Positions 1 to 5,906 of a stretch of 12,786 bases of DNA are shown here, piece by piece. Every line of letters starts with the position of its first letter. The first letter of the stretch is position 1. The position numbers and the translations under genes are program-made. The stretch is from JANDLT01 sp041743485 (GTDB lineage Bacteria; Acidobacteriota; Blastocatellia; Pyrinomonadales; Pyrinomonadaceae), in assembly GCA_041743485.1 (NCBI GenBank), contig JBGTMR010000061.1, positions 1 through 12,786 on the forward strand, given 5' to 3'. Under the pieces are notes generated by a model, which saw nothing but the letters and a program-made list of their open reading frames with translations, was not told where the DNA came from and did not search any database.

Positions 1-227
1 TCCGCAATCGGCGTGTCAATCACGCGACTCTCGCCGAAACGGTCAATAAGATTATCCGTGACCTTGAACGCCCCGCCGTACAAGCCGACATCCTCACCGA
101 TGACGAACACGCTTTCGTCGCGCTCCATCTCTTCCCAGATGCCTTGCCGTATGGCTTCGACGAAAGTCGTCATCCCGCCGCGCGGCGGAGGTTGGAAGGT
201 AGGGTTTTGTTCGCGTGTGGTCGGCAT
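1..227 (-). CDS. pdhB: 2-oxoacid (probably pyruvate) dehydrogenase E1 component, beta subunit, 5' part only
   Basis: The first 75 codons are in the window; the gene continues past the left edge. E1 beta pairs with E1 alpha to form the thiamine-diphosphate enzyme that decarboxylates a 2-oxoacid and hands the acyl group to the E2 lipoyl domain in the cytoplasm. After a Pro-rich leader, residues 19-75 show the typical E1 beta start: TTFVEAIRQGIWEEM, then FVIGEDVGLYGGAFKVT, then RVIDTPIAE at the very edge. The chosen ATG (complement of 225-227) has only a weak GAG about 7 nt upstream; Met19, right before TTFVEAI, is an alternative start. It lies 50 nt after the aspartic protease gene and downstream of E1 alpha on the same strand, so one operon is likely. 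Substrate (pyruvate, branched-chain 2-oxoacids or acetoin) cannot be fixed from this fragment, so the symbol is provisional. Confidence 0.88.
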   Translation of the reverse strand, partial: MPTTREQNPTFQPPPRGGMTTFVEAIRQGIWEEMERDESVFVIGEDVGLYGGAFKVTDNLIDRFGESRVIDTPIA

Positions 228-277
228 TTGTCGCTCGTTTATTACCTGTTCGGTACGATTAGCTTTTCAGTAAAAAT

Positions 278-697
278 CTATTTCAATGAACTTTGCGCGA
301 TGTACGGATGTTTAGGATTCACTATCAATCGTTGTTGTCGCGGGTCAATCAGAACATCCATATACTCCATCGGTATCGCTCCAAGCAAAGGCTCGGCATC
401 GCCGGGTAACACCAGTGCGTCAACGCTTGCGCGACGATTAGCGAATCGAATTTCAACGGGGCTGACGACAGCGAGTTCGATAAAACTTCCATCAGCTAGT
501 TCCGCGCTTCTCGTCTCTACTTGTGATAAGCCGAGTTGTTGCTGAATGGTTTCGTTAATCGCCAGCATCAGCGCGCCGCTATCTACCAACATCGTAACCG
601 TCATGCGCCTAGTATGTTCATCCGTCGTGACTCCGCGCCGTACGAGTTCCAAGTCTCCACCGTTGATAATTTCAACTTCGGCATAAACCAATCCCAT
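278..697 (-). CDS. Clan AA (retropepsin-like) aspartic protease
   Basis: A 139-residue single-domain protein of the retropepsin-like fold. Visible marks are the active-site triplet in MLVDSGALMLAIN (Asp-Ser-Gly, about residue 40), a flap-like ELADGSFIEL segment, and the second hydrophobic half ending LLGAIPMEYMDVLIDP, matching the conserved LLG-x5-6-D pattern of bacterial clan AA proteases. Such proteins act as homodimers, each giving one Asp. There is no signal peptide or membrane segment, so it is probably cytoplasmic. I chose the ATG at 697 because GGAG lies 7 nt upstream (705-708) and MGLVYAEVEI is a typical family start. An in-frame ATG at 778 would add 27 residues and also has a good GAGGTGA just upstream, so the longer form is possible. 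It sits between E1 alpha and E1 beta in the same direction. Its substrate is unknown. Confidence 0.85.
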   Translation of the reverse strand: MGLVYAEVEIINGGDLELVRRGVTTDEHTRRMTVTMLVDSGALMLAINETIQQQLGLSQVETRSAELADGSFIELAVVSPVEIRFANRRASVDALVLPGDAEPLLGAIPMEYMDVLIDPRQQRLIVNPKHPYIAQSSLK

Positions 698-704
698 ATC
701 ATTA

Positions 705-708
705 CTCC
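705..708 (-). promoter_or_regulatory. Ribosome binding site deciding the protease start
   Basis: GGAG on the minus strand, 7 nt before the ATG at 697. It supports the shorter, family-like start. A competing GAGGTGA site lies just upstream of the alternative ATG at 778, overlapping the end of the E1 alpha gene. Confidence 0.5.
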
Positions 709-785
709 ATGACTTGCCTTCTTTGGGCGGCAAAACATACTTACGGGTAGTGCTTGATTTTGGCAATAAAAGACTCATGGCTCAC

Positions 786-2183
786 TCACCTCTTGACCAT
801 CACTTCTTGACGCAACGCCGGAGCGTTCGCGCGATTATCGAAAACATCGTAAGCCGCTTGGATGCCGTCGGGCGCGGGCGCGGCTTCGGCAATCGCGGCT
901 TCTTCATCAATGTGTTTTCGCACGTTCGCCGTAATCGCATCGAGTTCTTCCACCATCGCAATCTCATGGAAAAGCAGGTGGCGCGTGAAGCGGTCGAGCG
1001 GGTCGCGCGCCTCCCAAATCTCAAGTTCGCCTTCCGGTAAGTAACGCTGATTGTCGTGTTCGGCGTGACCTTTGCGGCGATAGGTTTTCGCTTCAATCAA
1101 CACCGAACCCGCGCCGCCGCGCGCATGTTCGACCGCGCGCCGCATCACTTCATAACACGCGATGACATCGTTGCCGTCAACGATAAAACCGGGAATGTTA
1201 TAAGCGTGGGCTTTGTCCGCGAGATTTTCGACAAGCGTCTGTTTGCGCGTCGGCGTTGAGTACGCATAACAGTTGTGTTCGGCGACGACGATGAGCGGCA
1301 ACTTTTGCACGCTCGCAAAATTCAAGCCTTCGTGAAACGCGCCCGTACTCATCCCGCCGTCGCCGATATACGCGACGCCAACCGTGTCTTTGCCCTGCAT
1401 ACGCGCCGCCAACACGATGCCCGCCATCACCGGAATCATGTCGCCCAAGTGCGAGATGGGTCCGACGAAACCGCGCCGCATATCAACGTAATGCATGTTG
1501 AGGTCGGTCGCGCGCGAAGGCGCATCGGCACGCGCGAGATACTGCGCGAAGATGTCGCGCACAGGCGAGCCTTTGACGAAACCCGCACCCAAATCACGAA
1601 TTAAAGGGGCGATGAAATCTTGCGGCGAAAGAGCATAAGCCGTGCCGACGGCGGTCGCTTCCTGCCCCAGAGAGCGGAACACACCGCCGACGATTTTCGA
1701 TTGGCGAAACAGTGCGACAAGCTTTTCTTCCGTCATGCGCGTGAGTTTCAAACAACGATAAAGCTCAAGCAATCCGTCGCGCGTTAAACTCGTATCCGGC
1801 GTGCATATAAGATTGCCGTCCGCATCCGTCGCCACATCGTCCCAACTAAAACTACGAAACCGCTTCTTCTCACGCTTCGCCGTTTGTTTTGCTTCTTTCA
1901 CGGCTTGCTTCGCTAATTGTTTCGCCGTCTGCTTCGCTAGTTTCGCCTGTCGCTTTTCTTCTTTCTTGAACTGTTTTTCGGTGCGCTTACCAGTCTTACC
2001 CGTCACCGCATCCGTCGCTTCACTCACCGCATCACTGTCAAAATCGTCATCGTGTGCTTCCGCCTCACGCGCGAAATCTTCCGCCGTCGCCTCATCCGCG
2101 ACATCGGCGGAAGTCGCTTCGGCGGTCGCCTCAATAGCGTCTTGCTCCGGCGGTGAAACCTCAAGTTGTTCGTCGTTGGTCAT
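786..2183 (-). CDS. pdhA: 2-oxoacid (probably pyruvate) dehydrogenase E1 component, alpha subunit, with charged N-terminal extension
   Basis: 465 residues. From about residue 130 it is a normal E1 alpha: VGGVFRSLGQEA (165-176), PLIRDLGAGFVKG, the thiamine-diphosphate/Mg motif GDGGMSTGAFHEG (274-286) closing at EHNCYAYSTPT (302-312), and the loop TYRRKGHAEHD (367-377). The usual ENN of the motif is EHN here, but the metal-ligand Asn is kept. The first ~110 residues are unusual: an acidic, Ala-rich stretch (1-60) followed by a Lys/Gln/Ala helix-forming stretch (66-108, repeats of AKQ and TAK). No in-frame Met lies between residue 1 and Met150, and the conserved domain begins before Met150, so at least part of the extension is translated. 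The ATG at 2183 lacks a clear Shine-Dalgarno. The stop lies 7 nt from the longer protease start or 88 nt from the shorter. Branched-chain 2-oxoacid dehydrogenase is the main alternative. Confidence 0.88.
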   Translation of the reverse strand: MTNDEQLEVSPPEQDAIEATAEATSADVADEATAEDFAREAEAHDDDFDSDAVSEATDAVTGKTGKRTEKQFKKEEKRQAKLAKQTAKQLAKQAVKEAKQTAKREKKRFRSFSWDDVATDADGNLICTPDTSLTRDGLLELYRCLKLTRMTEEKLVALFRQSKIVGGVFRSLGQEATAVGTAYALSPQDFIAPLIRDLGAGFVKGSPVRDIFAQYLARADAPSRATDLNMHYVDMRRGFVGPISHLGDMIPVMAGIVLAARMQGKDTVGVAYIGDGGMSTGAFHEGLNFASVQKLPLIVVAEHNCYAYSTPTRKQTLVENLADKAHAYNIPGFIVDGNDVIACYEVMRRAVEHARGGAGSVLIEAKTYRRKGHAEHDNQRYLPEGELEIWEARDPLDRFTRHLLFHEIAMVEELDAITANVRKHIDEEAAIAEAAPAPDGIQAAYDVFDNRANAPALRQEVMVKR

Positions 2184-2228
2184 AGATAGCAGATAACGGG
2201 TGGTGAAGATATATCTAACATTGCGGTC

Positions 2229-2324
2229 AAGATGCTTCGTTACTCAGCCGTCTTCAGACACATTTCAACTCACGGCAAAGAGGGGATACGCGAAAGATGC
2301 TTCGTTACTCAGCCGTCTTCAGAC
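2229..2324. repeat. Direct repeat, two 31-bp copies 65 bp apart
   Basis: Positions 2229-2259 and 2294-2324 are identical (begin AAGATGCTTCG, end CTTCAGAC). In the second copy the sequence continues into the right arm of a perfect 8-bp hairpin (2311-2328). In the first copy the match stops at AGAC, so the outer arm (GGCT) is missing and the hairpin is cut to four pairs. The left copy lies about 45 bp upstream of the E1 alpha start. Confidence 0.9.
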
Positions 2325-2566
2325 GGCTTCCCCGAAGGGCATATAGACCAGCCGTTTGACGGCTGGGGAGCGCGGTCAATTAAATGTGCAAGGGCGTTTT
2401 AACGTCCTTCTTTCATCCGGCTTTAGCCACCTGACCCGAATGGCTCAAGCCTCATGTACAAGCCCGTTAGAAACGGGCTGCGGCGATTGTCCGCAATCCT
2501 CACCAGCCGTCAAACGGCTAGTCTAATCGCCGCTTCGCGGAAAGCCGCGTTCACGCGGCTGAGTAA
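2305..2566. repeat. Dense array of about ten small hairpins, REP-like or MITE-like
   Basis: This non-coding stretch of the 2184-2589 gap holds consecutive short stem-loops with 2-4 nt loops: 2311-2328, 2348-2366, 2390-2409 (one G.T pair), 2419-2428, 2442-2451, 2461-2479, 2485-2498, 2505-2519, 2530-2540 and 2543-2560. Five share outer arms AGCC...GGCT but differ inside: GTCT/AGAC, GT/ACGG with an added CC/GG clamp, CGTT/AACG, GT/AC, GCGT/ACGC. The paired changes keep the fold while the sequence varies. The block is bounded by a perfect 11-bp inverted repeat, TTACTCAGCCG (2305-2315) and CGGCTGAGTAA (2556-2566). It starts about 25 bp after the stop of the zinc-ribbon gene and precedes the E1 alpha gene, so it would be transcribed as 3' UTR or leader. 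I do not recognise a named family; a RAYT-mobilised REP array is one possibility. Confidence 0.75.
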
Positions 2567-2589
2567 ATATGATGCTTCAGCGAAGGCAC

Positions 2590-2919
2590 TCATCTTCCGC
2601 TTTCTTGTTTCCCATACCATTCACCCGATAGAAACTCCGGCGGTATGTCTTGTTTAGAAGGATTGTCGTAGCCTAAAGTCTCCAGCCTATCGAACCACTC
2701 ATCTCGCCTTGACTCCGGCAGTTTCTTTCCACACCAAGGACAATGCTTAATATGGACGGAAGCCGTTCCGCCATCATGAACAATCAAGCCATACTCATCA
2801 AAACGAGCCGAATAAGACACGAGATTATTTGGACACTCGAACACGTCCGAATGCCGCGAACACGCAAACTTCAACCTCTCCTGCATTTCCTCGCAACAAT
2901 GATGCTTTGTCTTTTCCAA
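2590..2919 (-). CDS. Small Cys-rich zinc-ribbon-like protein (DUF6980-like)
   Basis: A 109-residue cytoplasmic protein of unknown function. It has six cysteines: Cys8-Cys9 in HHCCEEM, Cys20, Cys29 in FECP, and Cys60/Cys63 in HCPWCGKKLPES, plus the segment FDEYGLIVHDGG (40-51). From memory this layout matches the family called DUF6980, whose members end in CPWCG and probably bind a metal; I could not check this. The start is TTG at 2919: no in-frame ATG occurs between an upstream TAG and Met12, and starting at Met12 would remove the conserved HCC. There is no clear Shine-Dalgarno. It follows lpd by 43 nt on the same strand, so it is probably co-transcribed with it. The C-terminus (ESGR) is hydrophilic and variable-looking. 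Confidence 0.75.
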   Translation of the reverse strand: MEKTKHHCCEEMQERLKFACSRHSDVFECPNNLVSYSARFDEYGLIVHDGGTASVHIKHCPWCGKKLPESRRDEWFDRLETLGYDNPSKQDIPPEFLSGEWYGKQESGR

Positions 2920-2962
2920 GATACTTAAAGGGCATACGCCGAACTATTCATTAACCGCTTCT

Positions 2963-4423
2963 TTAGAAATGAATCGTCAAATCATGCACGCCTTCCGCCG
3001 CTTCCATTACGGCTTCGGAGACGGTCGGATGCGCGTGAATCGTGCGACCGAGTTCATCGGCGGTTGACTCTAACTGCATGGCGACGCACGCTTCGGCGAT
3101 GAGTTCGGTGGCGTGCGCCCCGATGATATGGACGCCTAAAATCTCGTCGTACTTCTTTTCCGAAACGATTTTAACGAAGCCTTCTTCTTCGCCGATGATG
3201 CGGGCTTTGCCGGAAGCCGAGAACGGGAATTTGCCGATTTTCACGTCATATCCCATCTCTTTCGCTTTGGCTTCCGTCAAGCCGACGCTGCCGACTTCGG
3301 GGTCGCAATAAGTACAGCCGGGAACGAGTCGCAAGTTGAGCGGGTGCGCCTTTTGTCCGGCGATTTGTTCGACGACGAGGATGCCTTCTTTTGAAGCAAG
3401 GTGCGCGAGCCAAGGCGTCGGAATCGCGTCGCCGATAGCGAAGACGTTCGGCTCATCGGTGCGACAAAAATCATCCACGACGATGTTACCGCGTTCGACT
3501 TTGACTTTCGTGTTCTCCAAGCCGATACCTTCGAGAAACGGCATCCGCCCGACCGCGACGAGGAGTTTTTCAGCTTCGAGACGAACGGGTTTGCCGTCCG
3601 TCGTTTCGCCCGTGACGATGACGCCGGAATCGGTTTTCTCCATGCCTGAAAGTTTCGTACCGAGTTGTTGCTTGATGCCGCGTTTGCGGAATGATTTTTG
3701 GAGTTCCGCCGAAACTTCTTCGTCTTCGAGCGGAAGGAGTCGCGGCATGAGTTCGATAAGCGTCGTCTCACAACCGAAGCGCGAGAACACCGAAGCGAAC
3801 TCGACACCGACCGCGCCCGCGCCCATCACAAGCAATGATTTCGGCATGTCCTGCATCGTCTCTAAAACGTGGTCGGAGTTAATCACACGTTCGCCGTCCG
3901 TCTCGAAACCTTTAATGGGGCGCACGACCGAACCCGTCGCAATGATGATGTTCTTCGATTGGACGAGTTGTTTATTGCCGTCTTCACCCGTGACTTCGAC
4001 TTGTTGAACACCGTCTTTCGCGCCCGTGATTTTGCCGAAGCCTTTGAACTGTGTGACCTTGTTTTTCTTCATCAAAAACTCGACGCCTTTGGCATTCTTG
4101 GTTACAACCATGTCTTTGCGCTTTAAGACTTGCGAATAGTCAAGCTTGATGTCGGTCGCCGTGATGCCGAAAGGTTCGGCGTGTTGAAATTGTTCATACA
4201 GATGCGCGCTCATCAGCATCTGCTTCGTCGGGATACAGCCGCGCAAGCCGCACGTTCCGCCGAGACGTTTATCCTTTTCGACGAGCGCGACTTTCAATCC
4301 GAGTTGTGAGCCGCGAATCGCCGCGACATAGCCGCCGGGACCCGCCCCGATAATCGTCACGTCGAACACGCCGCCATCGTTTCCACTGCCATTTCCATGT
4401 TCACCGTTTTGTTGAGTCGCCAA
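2963..4423 (-). CDS. lpd: Dihydrolipoamide dehydrogenase (E3)
   Basis: 486 residues, usual length for the family. The flavoenzyme reoxidises dihydrolipoyl groups of 2-oxoacid dehydrogenase complexes (and of glycine cleavage) and passes electrons to NAD+. Visible are the FAD site GAGPGG (26-31), the redox-active disulfide Cys58/Cys63 in GGTCGLRGCIPTK, ATGS (162-165), the NAD site GAGAVG (201-206), FAIGD in the second FAD contact, and the C-terminal catalytic HAHPTVSEA (His465, Glu470). The inter-cysteine residues GLRG replace the common LNVG or LNRG. I start at the TTG at 4423 because AGAGAGG lies 9 nt upstream; a TTG at 4486 gives 507 residues but no ribosome site. Residues 4-18 are a Gly/Asn-rich tail with no known role. 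It lies upstream of E1 alpha and E1 beta on the same strand, fitting a role in that complex. Confidence 0.93.
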   Translation of the reverse strand: MATQQNGEHGNGSGNDGGVFDVTIIGAGPGGYVAAIRGSQLGLKVALVEKDKRLGGTCGLRGCIPTKQMLMSAHLYEQFQHAEPFGITATDIKLDYSQVLKRKDMVVTKNAKGVEFLMKKNKVTQFKGFGKITGAKDGVQQVEVTGEDGNKQLVQSKNIIIATGSVVRPIKGFETDGERVINSDHVLETMQDMPKSLLVMGAGAVGVEFASVFSRFGCETTLIELMPRLLPLEDEEVSAELQKSFRKRGIKQQLGTKLSGMEKTDSGVIVTGETTDGKPVRLEAEKLLVAVGRMPFLEGIGLENTKVKVERGNIVVDDFCRTDEPNVFAIGDAIPTPWLAHLASKEGILVVEQIAGQKAHPLNLRLVPGCTYCDPEVGSVGLTEAKAKEMGYDVKIGKFPFSASGKARIIGEEEGFVKIVSEKKYDEILGVHIIGAHATELIAEACVAMQLESTADELGRTIHAHPTVSEAVMEAAEGVHDLTIHF

Positions 4424-4432
4424 GTTGATAAT

Positions 4433-4439
4433 CCTCTCT
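4433..4439 (-). promoter_or_regulatory. Ribosome binding site of lpd
   Basis: AGAGAGG on the minus strand with 9 nt to the TTG at 4423. This is the best ribosome site near the lpd 5' end and is the reason the shorter start was preferred over the TTG at 4486. Confidence 0.55.
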
Positions 4440-4547
4440 CTTTTATGCACAGTCCGCCGCGCCGCAACTATCTTTCGCTCTGCCAATAAGCGTGGACTGT
4501 CGTTTGAAATTAAGTTTGATTGAAATAAATATGTTTATCAAAACGTG

Positions 4548-4576
4548 ATTATAGTGTGTTCCGCCGTTTTCATCTA
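4548..4576 (-). promoter_or_regulatory. Candidate promoter of lpd
   Basis: A perfect TATAAT (complement of 4548-4553) lies in the AT-rich gap between aat and lpd. With a 17-bp spacer the -35 position reads TAGATG (complement of 4571-4576), a poor match, so the promoter is convincing only at the -10. Transcription would begin near 4541 and give a leader of about 118 nt. Confidence 0.45.
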
Positions 4577-4615
4577 CCGCGCTAAATTCTCGACAATTTC
4601 AGGCGAACAATTACG

Positions 4616-5284
4616 TTAAATAACCGCGTCGAACAACTTCAAACCTCTATGCTGTGTTTGCGTGAGCAAATCGAGAAACTCATCACGCATCACGAGTTCC
4701 GCCCCCAAAGCTTCTAAATGCGGCGTCATCATCTGTACGTCAATCCATTCGAGTCCGGCGTTTTGCAAGCGTTCGATAAGGTGAAGCAACGCGAACTTTG
4801 AAGCGTTCGGACGCAAGTGGAACATGCTTTCACCCGCGAATGTCCCGTCAACTTCGACGCCGTAAAGCCCGCCGACAAGTTCATCTTTATCCCAAACTTC
4901 GACGCTGTGCGCGTGACCTAACTCATGCAAACGGCAGTAAGCTTTTATCATCCCCCCCGTTATCCACGTTCCGCTTTCGCCCGCGCGACGGATGTGCGCG
5001 CAGGTTGTGATGACTTGCAGGAAAGCCCGATTGACAGTCAAGCGAAACGCCGTGCGGCGGCGTTCGCGTGCGAGGCTGCGCGGGATATGCAGATTGCGAA
5101 AACGCAAAATCGCGCGCTCGTCGGGACAGAACCAAGCAATCGGCATCCCTTCGGAAAACCACGGAAAGATTCCCGCGCGATACGCCGTAACGAGCGTCGC
5201 GGGCTGAAGGTCGCCGCCAATCCCGACGATGCCTTCGCCCGTCGTCATGGCGCGCGGGTTTGGAAAAACGACGTGTGAAATCAT
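4616..5284 (-). CDS. aat: Leucyl/phenylalanyl-tRNA--protein transferase
   Basis: 222 residues, close to the E. coli protein. The enzyme moves Leu or Phe from aminoacyl-tRNA onto N-terminal Lys or Arg of proteins, making primary N-degrons that ClpS then recognises. Family landmarks are GIVGIGGDLQPATLV (18-32), YRAGIFPWF (35-43), a WFCPDERAIL segment (about 51-60), then TWITGGMIKAY, LHELGHAHSVEVW and GGLYGVEVDGTFAGESMF in the GNAT-like domain. The start at ATG 5284 precedes the usual position of the first motif; the ribosome site is weak. It is transcribed away from clpS-clpA across a 216-bp gap, placing degron maker and degron reader side by side. Lpd follows 129-192 nt downstream but has its own candidate promoter, so a shared function is not implied. 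Confidence 0.95.
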   Translation of the reverse strand: MISHVVFPNPRAMTTGEGIVGIGGDLQPATLVTAYRAGIFPWFSEGMPIAWFCPDERAILRFRNLHIPRSLARERRRTAFRLTVNRAFLQVITTCAHIRRAGESGTWITGGMIKAYCRLHELGHAHSVEVWDKDELVGGLYGVEVDGTFAGESMFHLRPNASKFALLHLIERLQNAGLEWIDVQMMTPHLEALGAELVMRDEFLDLLTQTQHRGLKLFDAVI

Positions 5285-5500
5285 CGTCCGTCAGACTATC
5301 GCGGGTAAAGCCGACATGACAATCGAAGTGTGCATTCTGTGATGACTTCAAGCGCGCCCGACATGCACGCGCATAACCGACACGCAACTAACATCAAGTC
5401 GCGCGCGTCCAACATCTTCTCCGGTTTCAGCCAAGCCGCGCCGTGCTGATATGCTTACCGCGAACAGTTTTACGATTGACCTTATACAGCGCACGGGGAT

Positions 5501-5830
5501 GTGAGTAACGCGATGCCGAAGACGTACACCGGAGAACAAGAAGACGCGGTTGCGGTGGCGAGTCGCCCGCGCCTGAGGCGTCCGCCGCTCTATAAAGTCA
5601 TTTTGCACAACGACGATTTCACGACGATGGATTTCGTCATCTTCATTTTGCAAAACGTGTTCGCGCGCACCGAAACGGAAGCCATCGCCATCATGCTCAA
5701 CGTTCACACCGAAGGTAGTGGCGTCGCCGGAATCTATACGTTTGAAATCGCCGATACCAAAGCCGCGAAAGTTATCGAACTCGCGCAATCACACCAATAT
5801 CCGTTGCTCTGCACGGTGGAAGAGGAATGA
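5501..5830 (+). CDS. clpS: ClpS, ATP-dependent Clp protease adaptor
   Basis: 109 residues. ClpS binds N-degrons (Leu, Phe, Trp, Tyr at the N-terminus) and docks on the ClpA N-domain. The core begins at PPLYKVILHNDDFTTMDFV; Asn37, Asp38 and His69 (in NVHTEG) match the degron-pocket residues known in E. coli ClpS (Asn34, Asp35, His66), so N-degron binding is likely intact. A flexible N-terminal arm of about 27 residues precedes the core, as in ClpS of other bacteria. The start is uncertain: GTG at 5501 has GGGG only 2 nt away, while ATG at 5513 (MPKTYTGEQ) has only a partial GAG site. The TGA is followed at once by a heptamer repeat, then clpA. A TATACA at 5483-5488 could be a -10, but no -35 partner is seen. 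Confidence 0.95.
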   Translation: MSNAMPKTYTGEQEDAVAVASRPRLRRPPLYKVILHNDDFTTMDFVIFILQNVFARTETEAIAIMLNVHTEGSGVAGIYTFEIADTKAAKVIELAQSHQYPLLCTVEEE

Positions 5831-5854
5831 GTGGTCAGTGGTCAGTGGTCAGTG
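5831..5854 (+). repeat. Heptamer tandem repeat GTGGTCA x3
   Basis: Three exact copies of GTGGTCA plus GTG begin on the base after the clpS stop codon. Period and placement resemble the short tandem heptanucleotide repeats described in cyanobacteria. Non-coding. Confidence 0.9.
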
Positions 5855-5871
5855 AAGAACTTGTCTTTAAC

Positions 5872-5899
5872 TGCCTACCGCCTACTGCCTACCGCCTAC
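5872..5899 (+). repeat. Heptamer tandem repeat YGCCTAC x4
   Basis: Four heptamers alternate TGCCTAC and CGCCTAC, ending 7 nt before the clpA ATG. Read on the other strand (GTAGGCR) they resemble the GTGGTCA tract at 5831-5854, so the two tracts could pair as a long imperfect hairpin in the mRNA. The C-rich tract occupies the place where the clpA ribosome site should be. Confidence 0.9.
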
Positions 5900-5906
5900 T
5901 AACACC

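Noticed and set aside
2202..2230. Promoter for E1 alpha using TTGACC (complement of 2225-2230)
   Set aside because: At 17-bp spacing the -10 reads TTCACC, and other spacings are no better; GATATATC nearby is just a short palindrome.
2305..2566. CRISPR array
   Set aside because: Palindromic units differ in sequence and length, spacing is irregular and very short, and no cas genes are nearby.
2454..2657. 67-codon plus-strand open frame
   Set aside because: It runs through the hairpin array and into the 3' end of the zinc-ribbon gene; the translation is made of repeat-derived residues and has no recognisable pattern.
3336..4007. 223-codon plus-strand frame antisense to lpd
   Set aside because: Ser/Pro-rich shadow of a well-supported gene, with no domain features.
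4424..4486. TTG at 4486 as lpd start
   Set aside because: No ribosome site upstream and the added 21 residues are unlike family N-termini; the TTG at 4423 has AGAGAGG at good spacing.
5476..5488. TTGACC/TATACA as a promoter for clpS
   Set aside because: The two boxes are almost touching, so they cannot form one promoter, and TATACA has no -35 at 16-18 bp.
5348..5788. 146-codon minus-strand frame across the clpS region
   Set aside because: Mirror of clpS codon structure; rich in Arg, Asp and Gly with no family pattern.
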